This document shows positions 32,680 to 44,863 of a stretch of 64,000 nucleotides of DNA, piece by piece. Source of the stretch: Neocallimastix lanati (nom. inval.). Taxonomy: Eukaryota; Neocallimastigomycota; Neocallimastigomycetes; Neocallimastigales; Neocallimastigaceae. A model generated the notes under the pieces. It was not told the origin of the DNA, did not search any database, and saw only the letters and a list, made by a program, of their open reading frames with translations. Location: NCBI GenBank assembly GCA_016946835.1, contig JACVTC010000048.1, positions 362,001-426,000 on the forward strand. Direction: 5' to 3'. The position numbers and the translations under genes were made by a program. Position 1 is the first letter of the stretch. Every line of letters starts with the position of its first letter.

Positions 32680-34655
32680 AATTTTCAATACTTTGCCAAC
32701 TTATCAAAGAATTACTCCTTATGTCACTTTATAAATTATCCACTTAAATTACCACACATTTTCACATATATACAAATATTACAAATTTAATTGAAGAGTA
32801 AGAAAATTAACAAAAATATGATGAAATTATAAAATATAGAAATATTACTTCATTTAAGAAAATTACACTTAAGTTTTAATCAACTATTCTATACACTAAT
32901 AATATATATACGAAATAAGCTATTCTTCCCCATTAATATATCTAATACAATTCTACAATATATGTTATTTTTTAACATAAGCTATTACAAATTAAACAAT
33001 GTTTTCCGTTAACTACAAAGCATATTATTTAAAGTATAGTCATTTTAACGAGTATTTATACATATCAAACGCATATATATATATAAATTAACAACAATAA
33101 TGGAGGAGACTATATGTCAGTGACCCCATATAATATATTTTACAATAATATAATATCCCAAATATTTAAGGGAAATATAATAGAATGATAATTCCTAGTG
33201 TGAAATGAGTGCATTCTAACAATAATAGTATTATCAAACCTAGCGTGAAATGGATTTAGATAATAAATAATTTTATATTAATTTAATACAAACCTTCATA
33301 ATGATAGGTATAATATAATAAATATATTTAATATAATAAATATAACCATGAGTTATATACAAACTGATGAGGTTTATCCATCTACAAGCTATACTTATTG
33401 ATTGCAAAATATTCATGAAGTTATAATTATTAAACTTATATCATTAAGATTTTAATGATGAGAAAATCCAAATATATAAAATTCTTTTAAAAATTCGGAT
33501 TTTAGGGGGAATAGTAACGTAAATTATTAATGAAAGCTAAAATGAAATAATAATGTAAAATATTAATGAAAGCTAAAATGAAAGCTAACTAAACTGAATA
33601 AAAATTAGCTCAATAAGAGAAATTTTACGAAAATTAGCCTACAAAGAGAAATAAACTAAAACTATGAACCTTAGCAAAATATTATATAATTTACATTATT
33701 TACTAAAGGTCTAAATGGCTAGAATAACATAATTAATTATAAATGAAATCAATTTTAATACCCCAAGATTATAATTAATCAAATACACCAATATATAATA
33801 ATCAACAATTTATGTAAAACAAACAAATAGTTTCATAAGAGATTTCATAATAAATATTTAAAAACAATCGCAAGGTTAATACTAAACCCACAAAAGAGTG
33901 ATAAATAAAAATAATAAATTGGTTACCTCTTACCAACAAAAGTATACCCTGTTGCAAGGTTAATTACTTATCCCACAAAAAGAGATTATAATAAATGGTT
34001 TCTATCTCTTTATCCAACAAAAGTAAGGTTGAAGACTATAGGTCGAAGATACCACTTTAATAAATTTATTTTTAACAGGTTAATAATAATTTATATAATG
34101 ATTTCAAGTTACTTTAATGTAACAAAACTTAATTCGATGAAGTTTATACAAAACTCATCTAATATAAATCTCGAAACTACAAAACGAAAATAATATAAAA
34201 ATTAGAGCTAATCTATAAAACGGATTATAATTGAAAGTGATGTAAAACCCAATATATAAGAGGTATTCACACAAATTTAGATGGTATAATATTACCCTTC
34301 AAGAGAAAGGTTTCCATCATACAAATGGTAATATATAAACCATATATTGTAAGAGATGTTTTAGAAACATCTAATATTAATGGTGTAATAATATTAAATA
34401 CTTAGTTTTAGGGGGAAATTATTTGATTACAAATATAATTAAAGAAATTATTTTAACAACATTTAAATCGAATTAAAGAAATTAATAAAATGTAAAAGTA
34501 TTTTATTCATGTAAAATTAAAGGATTATTTTAGAATAGAAATAATTAATAGCTTAATGATATCAAGTTAATATTATATACTAGAAAAACTTTATAATAAC
34601 ATATTTACCAGTAAACCAATTTATTCATTATAGAATAACTAGGTTTAAGGGGGAA
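32680..34655 (+). other. Interior of the copia-type unit, no ORF recognised
   Basis: AT-rich sequence without a pol motif. It contains three copia-like polypurine motifs, GGGGGAA preceded by TTTA or TTTAA, at about 33503, 34403 and 34645. It also has pairs of similar phrases (CCTAGTGTGAAATG / CCTAGCGTGAAATG near 33200-33250; CAACAAAAGTA near 33935 and 34016). These suggest internal duplications or remnants of earlier 3' ends. Confidence 0.5.
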
Positions 34656-34874
34656 TGTTACAATATGTGAATTTATATATTAAATGAATCTAGAATAATA
34701 ATAATATAAATTTTAATATAAACATAATATAATGTAATTAATTAAAAGTAATCTAGAACAAGTCACATTTTTAGTATAAATAGATGTAAATTTCATTATG
34801 TAGAACATAGCAAAAATAACCTATTCATATTTATCATAAATAACCTCATTAATAAAACTTCATATAAAATAACA
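34656..34874 (+). repeat. 3' LTR of the copia-type unit (219 bp)
   Basis: Nearly identical to 30433-30649, and preceded by the polypurine tract AAGGGGGAA. The right flank continues LTR D2. Confidence 0.9.
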
Positions 34875-35302
34875 ACATATCTATATTAAATTCAATTATT
34901 CAAATTAATTATATAATTATTTTTATCCTTATATTTTATTATTATTTATATTACTATATTATTACTATCTTATAATTAAATATCATTATTATGTAACTTA
35001 CAAAGTATAAAAGAAAGATGTAAAAATCTATCTTTTATGTTCTTTGTAAGGTTATTGTAAAATTACCTTAATAGTAATATATTATAGATATTTTATTATT
35101 AAATAAAATAAATAAATTTAAAATCAAATTAATTTGATAATTCTAATTATCAAAGTTTATTATAAATAAATTTTTATTAAACTAAACATTTAAATATTTA
35201 TTATTATTATTATATATCTATATAGTATATTACTATATAGACATATCGACTTAGTGAATATTTTTTAATAGAACATATTATTTTATTTAAATTTAAACTA
35301 AA

Positions 35303-35672
35303 TTACAAATTTTATAATAAAATGTTATTAAAGATCTTATTAATTATTTATTTCTAACTAACTTATTACTATTAAAATTTTTGATAAATAAATATATTCC
35401 CCAAATATATTTATTTTAACCAATTTTATCTCTATTTTTTTCCAAATAAAAAAACCTCCTTTTCTTTAAAGAATTATAATAATTTTTCTTTTATATTTCT
35501 AATTTCTAATTTACTATAAATTAAATCCTATTGGCTATTAACTAATTAAATAAATTTAATAATTTTTATATTACTATTTATTATTATAATTACATATATA
35601 ATTTAACTAATTATTTATTATATTTAATTTTATTTCTTGATAATATTCTCTTTTTATTTAAATACTGCATCA
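35303..35672 (-). repeat. 3' LTR of element M, outer part missing
   Basis: Matches about 43673-44039 to the end AATACTGCATCA. Sequence to its left belongs to D2, so the LTR was cut there. Confidence 0.85.
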
Positions 35673-35773
35673 AGACGCCCCCGCTTAGCCTAGACTTCGT
35701 CCCTTGAAGTCCTAAAAAATATATATATATATATATATATAAATCCATTTAAATTTGCTAGTTTGTTGTTGTA

Positions 35774-36205
35774 AAACAAAACATAGACTGCACATACTGG
35801 GTACCCATCTCCCAATATGGCCATACAGTTATTAATTAACTGTAAGGTGATGAGTTATTGGCATACTGTATCAGCTTCGCCGCTCTCAATCGTCGTTACA
35901 TACTGCCCGGAGATGCATTCCTAACGTTCCTACATATATCTCTAATGACCACGAGCATCAGAACGGAATCATTAACTCCTCCCTAGTGGGTGTAATCATT
36001 GGCGATTGGAAATATTACAACCATCAAGGTCTATGCTTAAATTCAAAGCGTAGTATCAGGGTTGGGTGAAATAATCATTTGAGGGAAAGCCTTATGAATA
36101 TCACGTGTGGTCTCATGATATCCCAGGATAGAAACCTCATCCGATTATTTGGTGCCATGCCGAGGATTCGAACCCCGCCCTCTACAGTAACCTGTATCGT
36201 CCTAA
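35774..36205 (-). mobile_element. SINE-like GC-richer insert with a tRNA 3' half
   Basis: About 430 bp of clearly higher GC content than all neighbours, flanked by the 14-bp direct repeat AGTTTGTTGTTGTA (35760-35773, 36206-36219). No ORF. On the minus strand it starts with a tRNA 3' half: T arm CGGGG-TTCGAAT-CCTCG (36163-36179), acceptor strand GCATGGC, A, then CCA (36149-36162). The B box GGTTCGAATCC is a perfect consensus. The long target repeat and tRNA part point to a LINE-mobilised SINE. An A box is not evident. It lies in the 3' noncoding region of element M and must be younger than M or have travelled with it. Confidence 0.65.
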
Positions 36206-36219
36206 AGTTTGTTGTTGTA

Positions 36220-36355
36220 TTTTTTTTTTTTTTTTTTTAATTAAAATTAATCTTTGTTCAAAAAAAAAATTTTATATGAATTATTATTATTTTATTGGTC
36301 AATTATTAATTCATTGAACATGTGAAGTTTATCAATGTAAATGTCTTATTCATGG

Positions 36356-36388
<33 letters not shown>

Positions 36389-37198
36389 TTAGGTATGTAT
36401 ATTATGTTATTATTATTATTATTATTATAATATTTAAATTGATGATTACATATTTAAATTGATAATTACATTCAATTATTATTTTTATTAATTGATTTAA
36501 TTTCATTGTTACCATTTGTTATATAAATATATATATATATATTTGGAAATATCGTATAATTTAGAATTTATAACGTCAAATTTCTTTGTCAAATCTCATT
36601 ATGTTCACATTATTTTCTTTTCGCCATGTATTTTTTTAATTATCATTAATCTGTATTATAATCATTATTATCCAAATAAAATTATAATTAAAAAAAAATA
36701 AAATAATCTTTTGAATCAATGTCTTAATTTAGTGTTGAACCTATGGTTTTAAAATATATACTATTATTATTTTTGTATATTATTATATAATTATATTTAT
36801 CTATAACATTCATATTATTTTATATTATAATACTATCTATTTTGTTATTTTAGTTAATAATATATATTATTATACTATCTTTTTGTTATTTCATCTATAT
36901 TTTATTATTTTACTCAATATATAATATTTATATTATTATACTATCTATTTGTTATATTATCAATATTTTATTATTTTACTCAATATATAATATTTATATT
37001 ATTATACTATCTATTTGTTATATTATCAATATTTTATTATTTTACTCAATATATAATATTTATATTATTATACTATCTATTACGTTATATTGTCTATATT
37101 ATAGTTAATTATACTATCTATACTATCTATGTTTATATATTTTATTATTATATCTAATATAATCAGTTCTTATATATAATTATTATTATTATTATTAT

Positions 37199-37231
<33 letters not shown>

Positions 37232-37350
37232 AGATAAAATTTATCAAATGTTAAGTAATGAATAAAATAAATTTCAAAATTATAAGTTTTAAATTCAGAT
37301 TTTGAAATTTCAATTTTGAGGTTTTGAAGTTTAAATATAATTTAATTATT

Positions 37351-37384
<34 letters not shown>

Positions 37385-37422
37385 CTGTTAATTTTTTTTT
37401 TTTTGTATATATATATGTATCC
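36220..37422. other. 3' noncoding region of element M, low complexity
   Basis: Holds T tracts (about 36220-36238, 36358-36386, 37201-37230), TTA runs and the 66-bp repeat at 36876-37085. No gene. The last part reaches the pol stop at 37423. Confidence 0.7.
36876..37085. repeat. ~66-bp tandem repeat, about three units
   Basis: TACTATCTATTTGTTATATT...TTTTACTCAATATATAATATT repeats with a period of about 65-66 bp. The first unit is slightly diverged. Confidence 0.88.
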
Positions 37423-40400
37423 TTATTCTTCTAAATTCAATTCTGTGAAATATGGAATAACATTTTTTAAATGAATGTTCCTATCAGCAACTTCCCCAGT
37501 TACTGGATCGCAAACTGTTACTGTATTGAACTCTTGTTTTACGATCTTTAGTGGGCCTGTGAAAAACGGATCCAGCTTCTTTCTGTTGAACAATTTGACC
37601 AAAACAAGATCACCTGGCTTATACTTTGCTCTCATTCTTTTTATTTGTTTTCTACGATCTTCCCACAACTTGTTTGCTGTTTCAATGTTCTTTATTGCTT
37701 CACGGATCCAACGGTCATGGTTAATAAATTTCCTCAGCCAAAATTCTTCTTCGTCTTCCCAGTCATTTTTGGATTCGACATTAACAGCGAGTTCGAATGG
37801 TTGTAAGTCTCTCCGACCATACAACAATTCAAAGCTGCTGTGCTTCGTAACTTCATTCTTGCACGTTCTTAAAGCCCAAAGAGCACTATAAAGTGTTTCG
37901 CCCCACTGCGAATCCTCTTCTCCGAGTAACCTGAGATACTTACCTATTTCCCTATTTCTGTTTTCTACTTCTCCATTAGACGAGGGGTGATAGGTTGCTA
38001 CATAATTTACATAAATGTCGTTAAGGTCCAAAAATGCTTTTGTCTTATCGGAAGTAAACTGTGGACCATTGTCAGTAACTAAAATTTCAGGAACACCATG
38101 TCGTGCAAATATTTTCTTGAGAAAATTTATTACATCTTGAGATTCGGCAGATTGTAAGGGTTCTGCTTCCACCCATTTGGTAAGATAATCTACTAATACA
38201 ATTATATATCTATTACCTTTATTTGTTATAGGTAACGGTCCTATTAGATCCAACCCAACTCTTGAGAAAGGATATTCAGGTACAGTTGCAATATTTTCGG
38301 TATATTTATTTAATTTTTGTGGTCGACAAGTTTGACACTTGTGACAACATTTTATTAGTATTTGTATATCTTTTTTCATATTTCCCCAGTAGTAATCCCT
38401 CTTCAGTCTGCTATAAGTTTTATAAGCTCCTTCATGGCCTAGACCATGGGCTTCTTCGATTAATTTTTGCTTCTCTTCTTTGTTGTGAACTATTCTTCTC
38501 AGTTGTTCTCCTTGTTTAAGATATTCCACACCATCAATATTTATAATTCTCTTATTTATAAATTCATTCATAAATTTATTTATACTATCATTGCTATTAT
38601 TGGATAAAACATCATTGTTTACTAATGCATTTAATATTTCTTTATTTTCATGTATTTCTTTTGTAGGTAACCTAGATAAAGCGTCAGCAATAACGTTCTT
38701 CTTCCCCTCTTGAAATTGGACTTGAACATTTAATATTGATAGTTCAGTAACCCATTTAAGGTGGCGATTATTTGAAGGCTCTCTATTAGCAAATATACTA
38801 ACCAAGGGTTTATGGTCTGTATAAACGATAGTGGTAAAAGGGCTTCCACTAAAATAGGGTTTAAATTTTTTAACACAATGAAATATTGCTTTGCCTTCTA
38901 AATCAGTAACACTATAATTAGATTCAGCAGCGGAAAGAGTTCTACTTTCAAAATATATGGGGATTTCAATTGAATTTTCATTTGTTTGGAGAAGTACTCC
39001 ACCAAGTCCATCTCTGGAAGCATCTGTTCGGATAATAAATGGTTTAGAATAATCAGGAGGAGTTAAAATAGGGGCAACCGTTAGTGACATTTTTAATTTT
39101 TCAAAGGCTATGTTGCACTTTTCGGACCATTCATACGGTACATCTTTCTTTAAGAGGTTAAACAGAGGATTTGCAATCTGAGCAAAATTTTTAATAAATT
39201 TCCGATTATAACCAACAGCTCCCAAAAATGATTTAAGTTGAGTGATATTTTTAGGGGGTAGCCAGTTAATTATAATTTTAATCTTATCAGGAATCGGGGC
39301 AATACCTTTTGTGGATAATACATGACCAAGAAGGACTACTTCTTCTTTGAAAAAAGAACATTTTTCTAAGTTTATTTTCAAACCATTGTCTGCTAGGATT
39401 TGGAATACTTTAGTAAGATGAGTAATGTGTGATTCAATTGAGTCAGAAAATATTACTAAATCGTCAATGTAAACAAATAAGCATACTCCAATCAAGTCAA
39501 AAAAAATCCGGTTCATTTCACGTTGAAATGTAGCCGGTGCATTACATAGCCCAAACGGCATCACACAAAATTTATAGTTTCCAAACATCGTTGTGAATGT
39601 TGTTTTATCTTTATCATCAGGATTCATTGGAACCTGATGATAACCAGAAAAAAGATCAATAGTAGAGAGTATTTTAGCGTTCTTTCCAATAAACATTAAT
39701 ATGTCATCAATTAAGGGCAAAGCATAGGAATCCTTAATAGTTATATTGTTTAAAGCCCTAAAGTCGACACACATTCTCCAGTCGCCGTTTTTCTTTGGAA
39801 CTAGTACTACTGGAAATGCCCATGAAGAGTAGGATGGCTCTATTAGTTTGTTTTCTATTAGCTTAATCAAAATTTCCTTTAGAGCTTTTGTTTGCGCTTT
39901 GGATAAACGGTAAGCTTTTAACTTTATGGGTGAAGATTTTGGAATTAATTCAATCCTGTGAGGTAATAATTTTGACCTTCCTAAATCATCTGTTTTAATT
40001 GCAACTACATTTTTAAATTTAAAAAATAATTTACTAATTTTATTTTTAAATTTATTAGGAACAGAAGATATTATTTCGTTAATTAAATGTTCTTTCGTGT
40101 TAGGTAATTCATTAGTGTTCGTAATTTCTTTATCATTGGTAACTGTAATTGTTAATAAAAAAGGTTCAGATTTTGTATTTTGATGTTTTTCTATATCCTC
40201 ATCATCCTTGTAAGTATTATTAAGATTGATATCATAAAATAGATCTGCTAGTTTAATGTAATTATTATTTTCATCAATATAATATAAAGTATCATCTACT
40301 AAGTTAATATCAAATCTATTATTCTTTAGAGAATCAACACCAATTAAGATATCGAAAATATCATCCTTTTCTATTACTCTGAAATATTCATTAAAAGTTT

Positions 40401-41828
40401 TACTACCAATAGAAATCTGTAAGTCATAGATATCACTCTCTGTTGAAGAATTAGAGTACGCTTGAAATATTGTTTCAGAAATTCTACCAATAGAAGGTTT
40501 GTTGATTTTTAATTTATTTAAAGCAGAACGTGTGATAAAGTTGACACTAGCACACGTATCTAAAAATATTTCACAGTCATTATTTTCTACTTTACGGCAA
40601 ACTTTAATTATTTTATGTTTTGTGATAACCGTCATCACATTTGTTATTGTTTGTTTAGGCGCTAATTTTAAAGCTTTTAAAAATTCTGTACGGAATTTTG
40701 GAAAAAGATCTAAAAGGTAAACTAATTTTGTTATTACATCAGTTGATGCAATTTCTTTTATTAAATCTTGAATATAATAATCACCAAATTTTTCCATAAG
40801 TTTGATGTGTTTTTCAGGTTTCTTAAAAGAAGTTTCACTTTGCTCAATGTCGGTATTTATTTTCTTAGCTTTATTTTTTATTTCTTTAATTTTTTCTTCC
40901 CTATTTTTACCTTTAACATTTCGAATATTTTTCTCTGTTATAAAGGAAGGATCAAGATATTCTAGTTTTTCTGTTTTACGATTTTCACTATTAGAGACCA
41001 TATCCGGGTTTTCCTTAATTATATTATTAAAATTCTTAGATCTACTAGGTAAAATATTATTATAATTTTTAGAGTTATAATTTTCTTTATCAGCATCATT
41101 ATCTTCATCATCTTCAGATTCTTCTATCATAATTACATCTTCATTAGGTTCTATATCTTCTCGTTCAACCCTTTGGGTATTGCTTGAATTGTTATGAGTA
41201 TTATCATCATTATTGGTGACAGTATTTTCTTTAAAATAGTCGTAAGTATTATTTTCCTTATTTTCATTAAAATCATTATTACTATTATAATTATCTATAG
41301 TATTATTATTTTTATTATCATTATTCGCATTATCGTTATAATTGTCTATATTATGATTAATTTTATTATTATTATTCTTATTATTGTTTTCATATTCATT
41401 ATTCTTATTATTCTTATGATTATTAATATTATTATAATTATTATTAGCATTTGTATTACTATAATCGATATTATTTTTATTATTAATATTATTATTATAA
41501 TTATTATTAATACTATTATTAGTACTAATTTTATTATCACTAGTATTATTATTAATATTATTATGACTCATAGCTGCCGTTTGTATTGGTTTTGGATTGT
41601 CCTTTAAATTAAATCTCACTTCCTTTCTATTGTATGGCTTTTCATTATGTTTGTTTAATTTATTTCTTGAATTTCGAGTAGCGGCTGCTATAATTTCAAT
41701 TGGTCTATTTAATGTATTTTGTGTAGTGTTACTATTATTGTTTATATTAAGGTCATTACATTTTTGTTTTTCTTTAATATTATTATTAATTATAGGTAAT
41801 ATTGTTTGATCGTCTACCATTGTCATTA

Positions 41829-41863
<35 letters not shown>

Positions 41864-41928
41864 GAGTCGTTATTTTTGAACATTATTTTATTATTATTAT
41901 TATTATATGAGTCATTATTTTTGAACAT
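37423..41928 (-). CDS. Pol polyprotein of gypsy element M (1501 aa)
   Basis: Long uninterrupted retroelement pol. Residues 1-260 are Asn-rich and low in complexity, and an acidic segment follows. Retropepsin spans about 450-570 (FLDTCASVNFITRS, FDILIGVDSLKNN). RT spans about 640-900 (WRMCVDFRALNNITIKDSY, VMPFGLCNAPATFQ, FVYIDDLVIFS near residue 819). RNase H spans about 960-1090 (IRTDASRDGLGGVLLQ, YTDHKPL, ADALSRL). Integrase has an HHCC zinc part (about 1160, HEGAYKTY...CHKCQTC), a DDE core (LDLIGPLP, TDNGPQFTSD, SNGEVENRNREI) and a C-terminal GPY/F-like part (PFFTGPLKIV). No chromodomain is seen. The start chosen is the first Met, but expression is probably by frameshift from gag, so the true N-terminus may differ. 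Confidence 0.93.
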
Positions 41929-42011
41929 TGTTTTATTATTATTATTATATGAGTCATTATTTTTGAATATTATTTTATTGGTTTGGTTAATGGAAGTTGT
42001 CCTTCTCCCAT

Positions 42012-43328
42012 CTATTGGTTTAAATGTTTATTGAGCAATCCTTTTTCTTCCAATTCAGCCAATTGCTTAAATGTATAAGGACATTCTGAAGCTCTATGTC
42101 CATTCATTGTGCAATGGTAACAATTCACATGGTTGTTATTATTGTTGTTAATTGAGTTTTTATTAGTTACTAATGTATTACTGGCATTATTATTTTCTAT
42201 CTCATTGTTGTGATTATTTCCATTTTGATAATTAAAGGATTGAATCATATTATTTGTATTAAATTTATTATTGTTAAACATTTGGTTGTCATGTTCTTTA
42301 TCATTATTTGTTATAGTAATATTGTTGTTCAAATTGTTTAAATAATGATTCATCTTATTGTCTCTTATTTCATTGGATGGCTGATTATTATTCATATTGT
42401 TCATATTATATTTGTTATTATTATTCATATATTGATTAATATTATTACTGTGCCAAAATTTATTATAATTAAATCTACTATTATAACGATTTGTAAAATT
42501 TCCATTGTTCATTTTATTAATATCATTTTTATTATTCAAGTAATAATTTAGATTATTATATGGATTACTCATGTGATATACATAATTTGAATTTCTGAAA
42601 TTATTATTATTGTTCCATAATCTAGATTTAGAATTCCAATTATTTCTTTCCTGGAATATATTATTATTATGGTTCATAGGTAATTGATTTAACTGTAAGT
42701 TTTCGTAGAATGGATGTCGCATTAGTAAGCTATTATCCGGCTGATTCTGAGTAAACATAATATGATTCCTCATATTATTAATTTCATTTCTTTGATTTAT
42801 ATTTGCTATTTCTTTTTCAGTCTCCTCAGCTACTTCTGCAATTTTGCACGCCTCATTTATTGTATCACATTCTGCAACCATAACTCTTGAGCATGGAAAT
42901 ACACAGGAGCTAATAGCATTCGTGTAGTCCTTTACAGATATAAGTCTTCTATATTCTAAACTGAGTTTATTATATAATTTTTTATATCTGTAATTAAACT
43001 TTTTAATTGATTCTTCTTGATTTATTTGTATTGTTTTGAGAACTGCACATTTATCATTTTCTGTAATGTGCAAATGTTCTTCAATTGTATTTTGAATTTC
43101 TTTAAATGTGGGATATCTCATTTCATCCCCTCGTCTGACTACCAATGATTGTAACGCTCCTTGAATATCTTCTTCCACAGCTTCCTTTACCCAAATAAAA
43201 ATTCGCCTTGGTTCCATTATATCATAAAGCTCCATTATCTTAACAAAGTCGGTCATCCAGCTGTCTACATCTTTTCCATAATCAGCCAGATGTGGTAGCT
43301 TCCTTTGCAGTTTAGTAGCGTCAAACAT
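42012..43328 (-). CDS. Gag protein of gypsy element M (438 aa)
   Basis: N-terminal capsid-like domain: LPHLADYGKDVDSWMTDFV, RRIFIWVKEAVEEDI, then NYRYKKLYNKLSLEYR near residues 105-135. It is followed by a long Asn-rich stretch (about 200-400) and a CCHC zinc knuckle CYHCTMNGHRASEC near residue 405. Gag of element L has the same order and high similarity. The ATG at 43326-43328 follows a short AT-rich leader of about 150 bp. Pol begins 84 bp downstream in another frame. Confidence 0.92.
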   Translation of the reverse strand: MFDATKLQRKLPHLADYGKDVDSWMTDFVKIMELYDIMEPRRIFIWVKEAVEEDIQGALQSLVVRRGDEMRYPTFKEIQNTIEEHLHITENDKCAVLKTIQINQEESIKKFNYRYKKLYNKLSLEYRRLISVKDYTNAISSCVFPCSRVMVAECDTINEACKIAEVAEETEKEIANINQRNEINNMRNHIMFTQNQPDNSLLMRHPFYENLQLNQLPMNHNNNIFQERNNWNSKSRLWNNNNNFRNSNYVYHMSNPYNNLNYYLNNKNDINKMNNGNFTNRYNSRFNYNKFWHSNNINQYMNNNNKYNMNNMNNNQPSNEIRDNKMNHYLNNLNNNITITNNDKEHDNQMFNNNKFNTNNMIQSFNYQNGNNHNNEIENNNASNTLVTNKNSINNNNNNHVNCYHCTMNGHRASECPYTFKQLAELEEKGLLNKHLNQ

Positions 43329-43472
43329 TGTAAAAAAAATAATTACTTGATAAAAAAAAAGAAAAATAAATGAAAGATTATATATAAAAAAAAAAGTATT
43401 CTATTATGATAATTATATTGTAATTATAATTTTCTTATTATTTTCATATTAATTTATTTGATCTTGCTTTCC

Positions 43473-43489
43473 CCCCACGTTGGGCGCCA
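43473..43489 (-). promoter_or_regulatory. tRNA-Lys-type primer binding site of element M
   Basis: Sense strand TGGCGCCCAACGTGGGG, five bases from the LTR. This is the primer site sequence known for tRNA-Lys(1,2)-primed retroviruses. Element L next door uses a different site. Confidence 0.8.
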
Positions 43490-43494
43490 AATTT

Positions 43495-44039
43495 TGATAC
43501 GTTATTTTTATAAGTATCAATGTTTTTGTGGTTAGCAAGATTGTATTAAATAAAAATATATTCTAATATAAAAATATATAATTACAATACACGTTAATAT
43601 TAAAACAAAATATAAAAAAAATTATAGTTTTGTCGTTTTATTTATTTATTTAAATTATTTATGTCGTAATACAAATTTTATAATAAAATGTTATTAAAGA
43701 TCTTATTAATTATTTATTTCTAACTAACTTATTACTATTAAAATTTTTGATAAATAAATATATTCCCCAAATATATTTATTTTAACCAATTTTATCTCTA
43801 TTTTTTTCCAAATAAAAAAACCTCCTTTTCTTTAAAGAATTATAATAATTTTTCTTTTATATTTCTAATTTCTAATTTACTATAAATTAAATCCTATTGG
43901 CTATTAACTAATTAAATAAATTTAATAATTTTTATATTACTATTTATTATTATAATATACATATATAATTTAACTAATTATTTATTATATTTAATTTTAT
44001 TTCTTGATAATATTCTCTCTTTATTTAAATACTGCATCA
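43495..44039 (-). repeat. 5' LTR of element M (545 bp)
   Basis: TGATACGTTATTTTTATAAG to AATACTGCATCA. The distal ~368 bp is nearly identical to 35303-35672. Confidence 0.9.
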
Positions 44040-44863
44040 AACTTTTTAAGGTTTTAGAGAATTAAATAAAAATAAAGTAAGAAACACAAATTTTATTTAT
44101 TTATTTATTTATTTTATTTATTTATTTTATTAAATTTATTTGATGATTTTTAAAAATTGGTAGCAAATTTTACAACTATTTATACTTTTTTTCAAGGCAT
44201 AAAAGTTGTTCTTGCCACTAAATTACATTTTATTTATTTATTTTTTTTTTTTTATAAAAAACTATTAAATTTAAATTGAATTTTATAATCAATTATATAA
44301 GATTTAATTATAACAATATAAATAAAATACATTTATAATATTAATAAAACATTTTTTTTTTTTTTTTTTTTAAAAATATCTAAAATATTACTAATAAGAA
44401 TTTATTTAATTGGCTATAATTTTTATTACAATCTGTTAAAATATTCAAATAGAAATAAAAATACTATTCTAATATAAAGGTTTTTAATAAAATAAAATAT
44501 TTTTCAATATAAAATAAAACATTTCGATATAAAATTTTATAATAAAAGTTAAAATATAATATATAAATTTTTAATTATCAATATATAAAAATATTATTAA
44601 TACAAATTTTCATTATTAATATAAAAATAAAAAAAAATAAGATTTATTATTAATATTGCTAATATAAGTTTTAAATATATAAAAATATTACTATTAATAT
44701 AAGATTTAATATAAAAATATAAAGTTTAATATAATTTTTGATTTAATTTTTGATCTTTGGATTTAAAAATTTATTAAAGTACAAAAATAATAATGTACAC
44801 ATAATGTATTAGAAATAAATCGTAGATTTAATTAAGAATGCATTATTTAGTACATTCTTATCA
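44040..44863 (-). repeat. 3' LTR of element P, start unclear
   Basis: Begins next to the end of LTR M with GGTTTTAGAGAATTAAAT, which resembles the start of the Q LTR. It ends TACATTCTTATCA. A polypurine tract (CGGGGCATCT on the minus strand) follows. The first bases were probably lost when M arrived. Confidence 0.6.

Larger units (their letters stand above)
30433..34874 (+). mobile_element. 4.4-kb copia-type LTR unit carrying host-like genes, no pol seen
   Basis: Two 217- and 219-bp LTRs (TGTTACAATATG...AAAATAACA) in direct orientation differ at only about three places, so the unit is young. A polypurine tract (AAGGGGGAA, 34647-34655) precedes the right LTR, as in Ty1/copia elements. Flanks on both sides belong to one LTR (D2), so the whole 4.4 kb inserted as one piece. 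The interior holds no recognisable gag, protease, RT or integrase. Instead it has a lectin-like pseudogene (30990-31322) and an intact secreted Cys-rich ORF (32152-32679). No clear target-site repeat is seen. I infer a non-autonomous element that captured host sequence. Confidence 0.7.
27247..35300 (+). repeat. LTR D2, split by two larger insertions
   Basis: Starts TGTTGAAATTATAACTG after TCTAA. Its pieces are 27247-27462, 30383-30432 and 34875 to about 35300. They line up in order with the undisturbed, oppositely oriented solo LTR at 46980-47663. This shows that the gag-only element and the 4.4-kb copia-type unit each entered it as one block. The right end is cut against the LTR of element M. 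Confidence 0.75.
35303..44039 (-). mobile_element. Ty3/gypsy LTR retrotransposon M, young, coding part looks whole
   Basis: Read right to left: LTR 43495-44039, tRNA-Lys-type primer site, gag (42012-43328), pol (37423-41928), a long 3' noncoding region (35673-37422) with a SINE-like insert, a polypurine tract (GCGGGGGCGTCT on the minus strand at 35673-35684) and the left LTR, which lacks its outer part. The shared LTR portion differs at about three of ~370 positions, so the insertion is recent. No break is seen in gag or pol. Gag and Pol lie in separate reading frames, as is common in this family, where frameshifting can link them. The truncated left LTR prevents definition of a target repeat. 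Confidence 0.92.

Noticed and set aside
30428-34879. Target-site repeat of the copia-type unit (ACAAC left, ACATA right)
   Set aside because: Only three of five bases agree, so I do not claim a repeat.
36149-36180. LTR primer binding site reading on the plus strand of the insert
   Set aside because: The tRNA complement is much longer than a normal primer site, and no LTR end lies next to it.
35774-36205. Complete tRNA gene in the GC-richer insert
   Set aside because: Only the T arm, acceptor 3' strand and CCA are present; no D arm, anticodon arm or acceptor 5' strand was found.
41194-41607. Ile-rich ORF on the plus strand
   Set aside because: Shadow of the Asn-rich N-terminal part of M pol.
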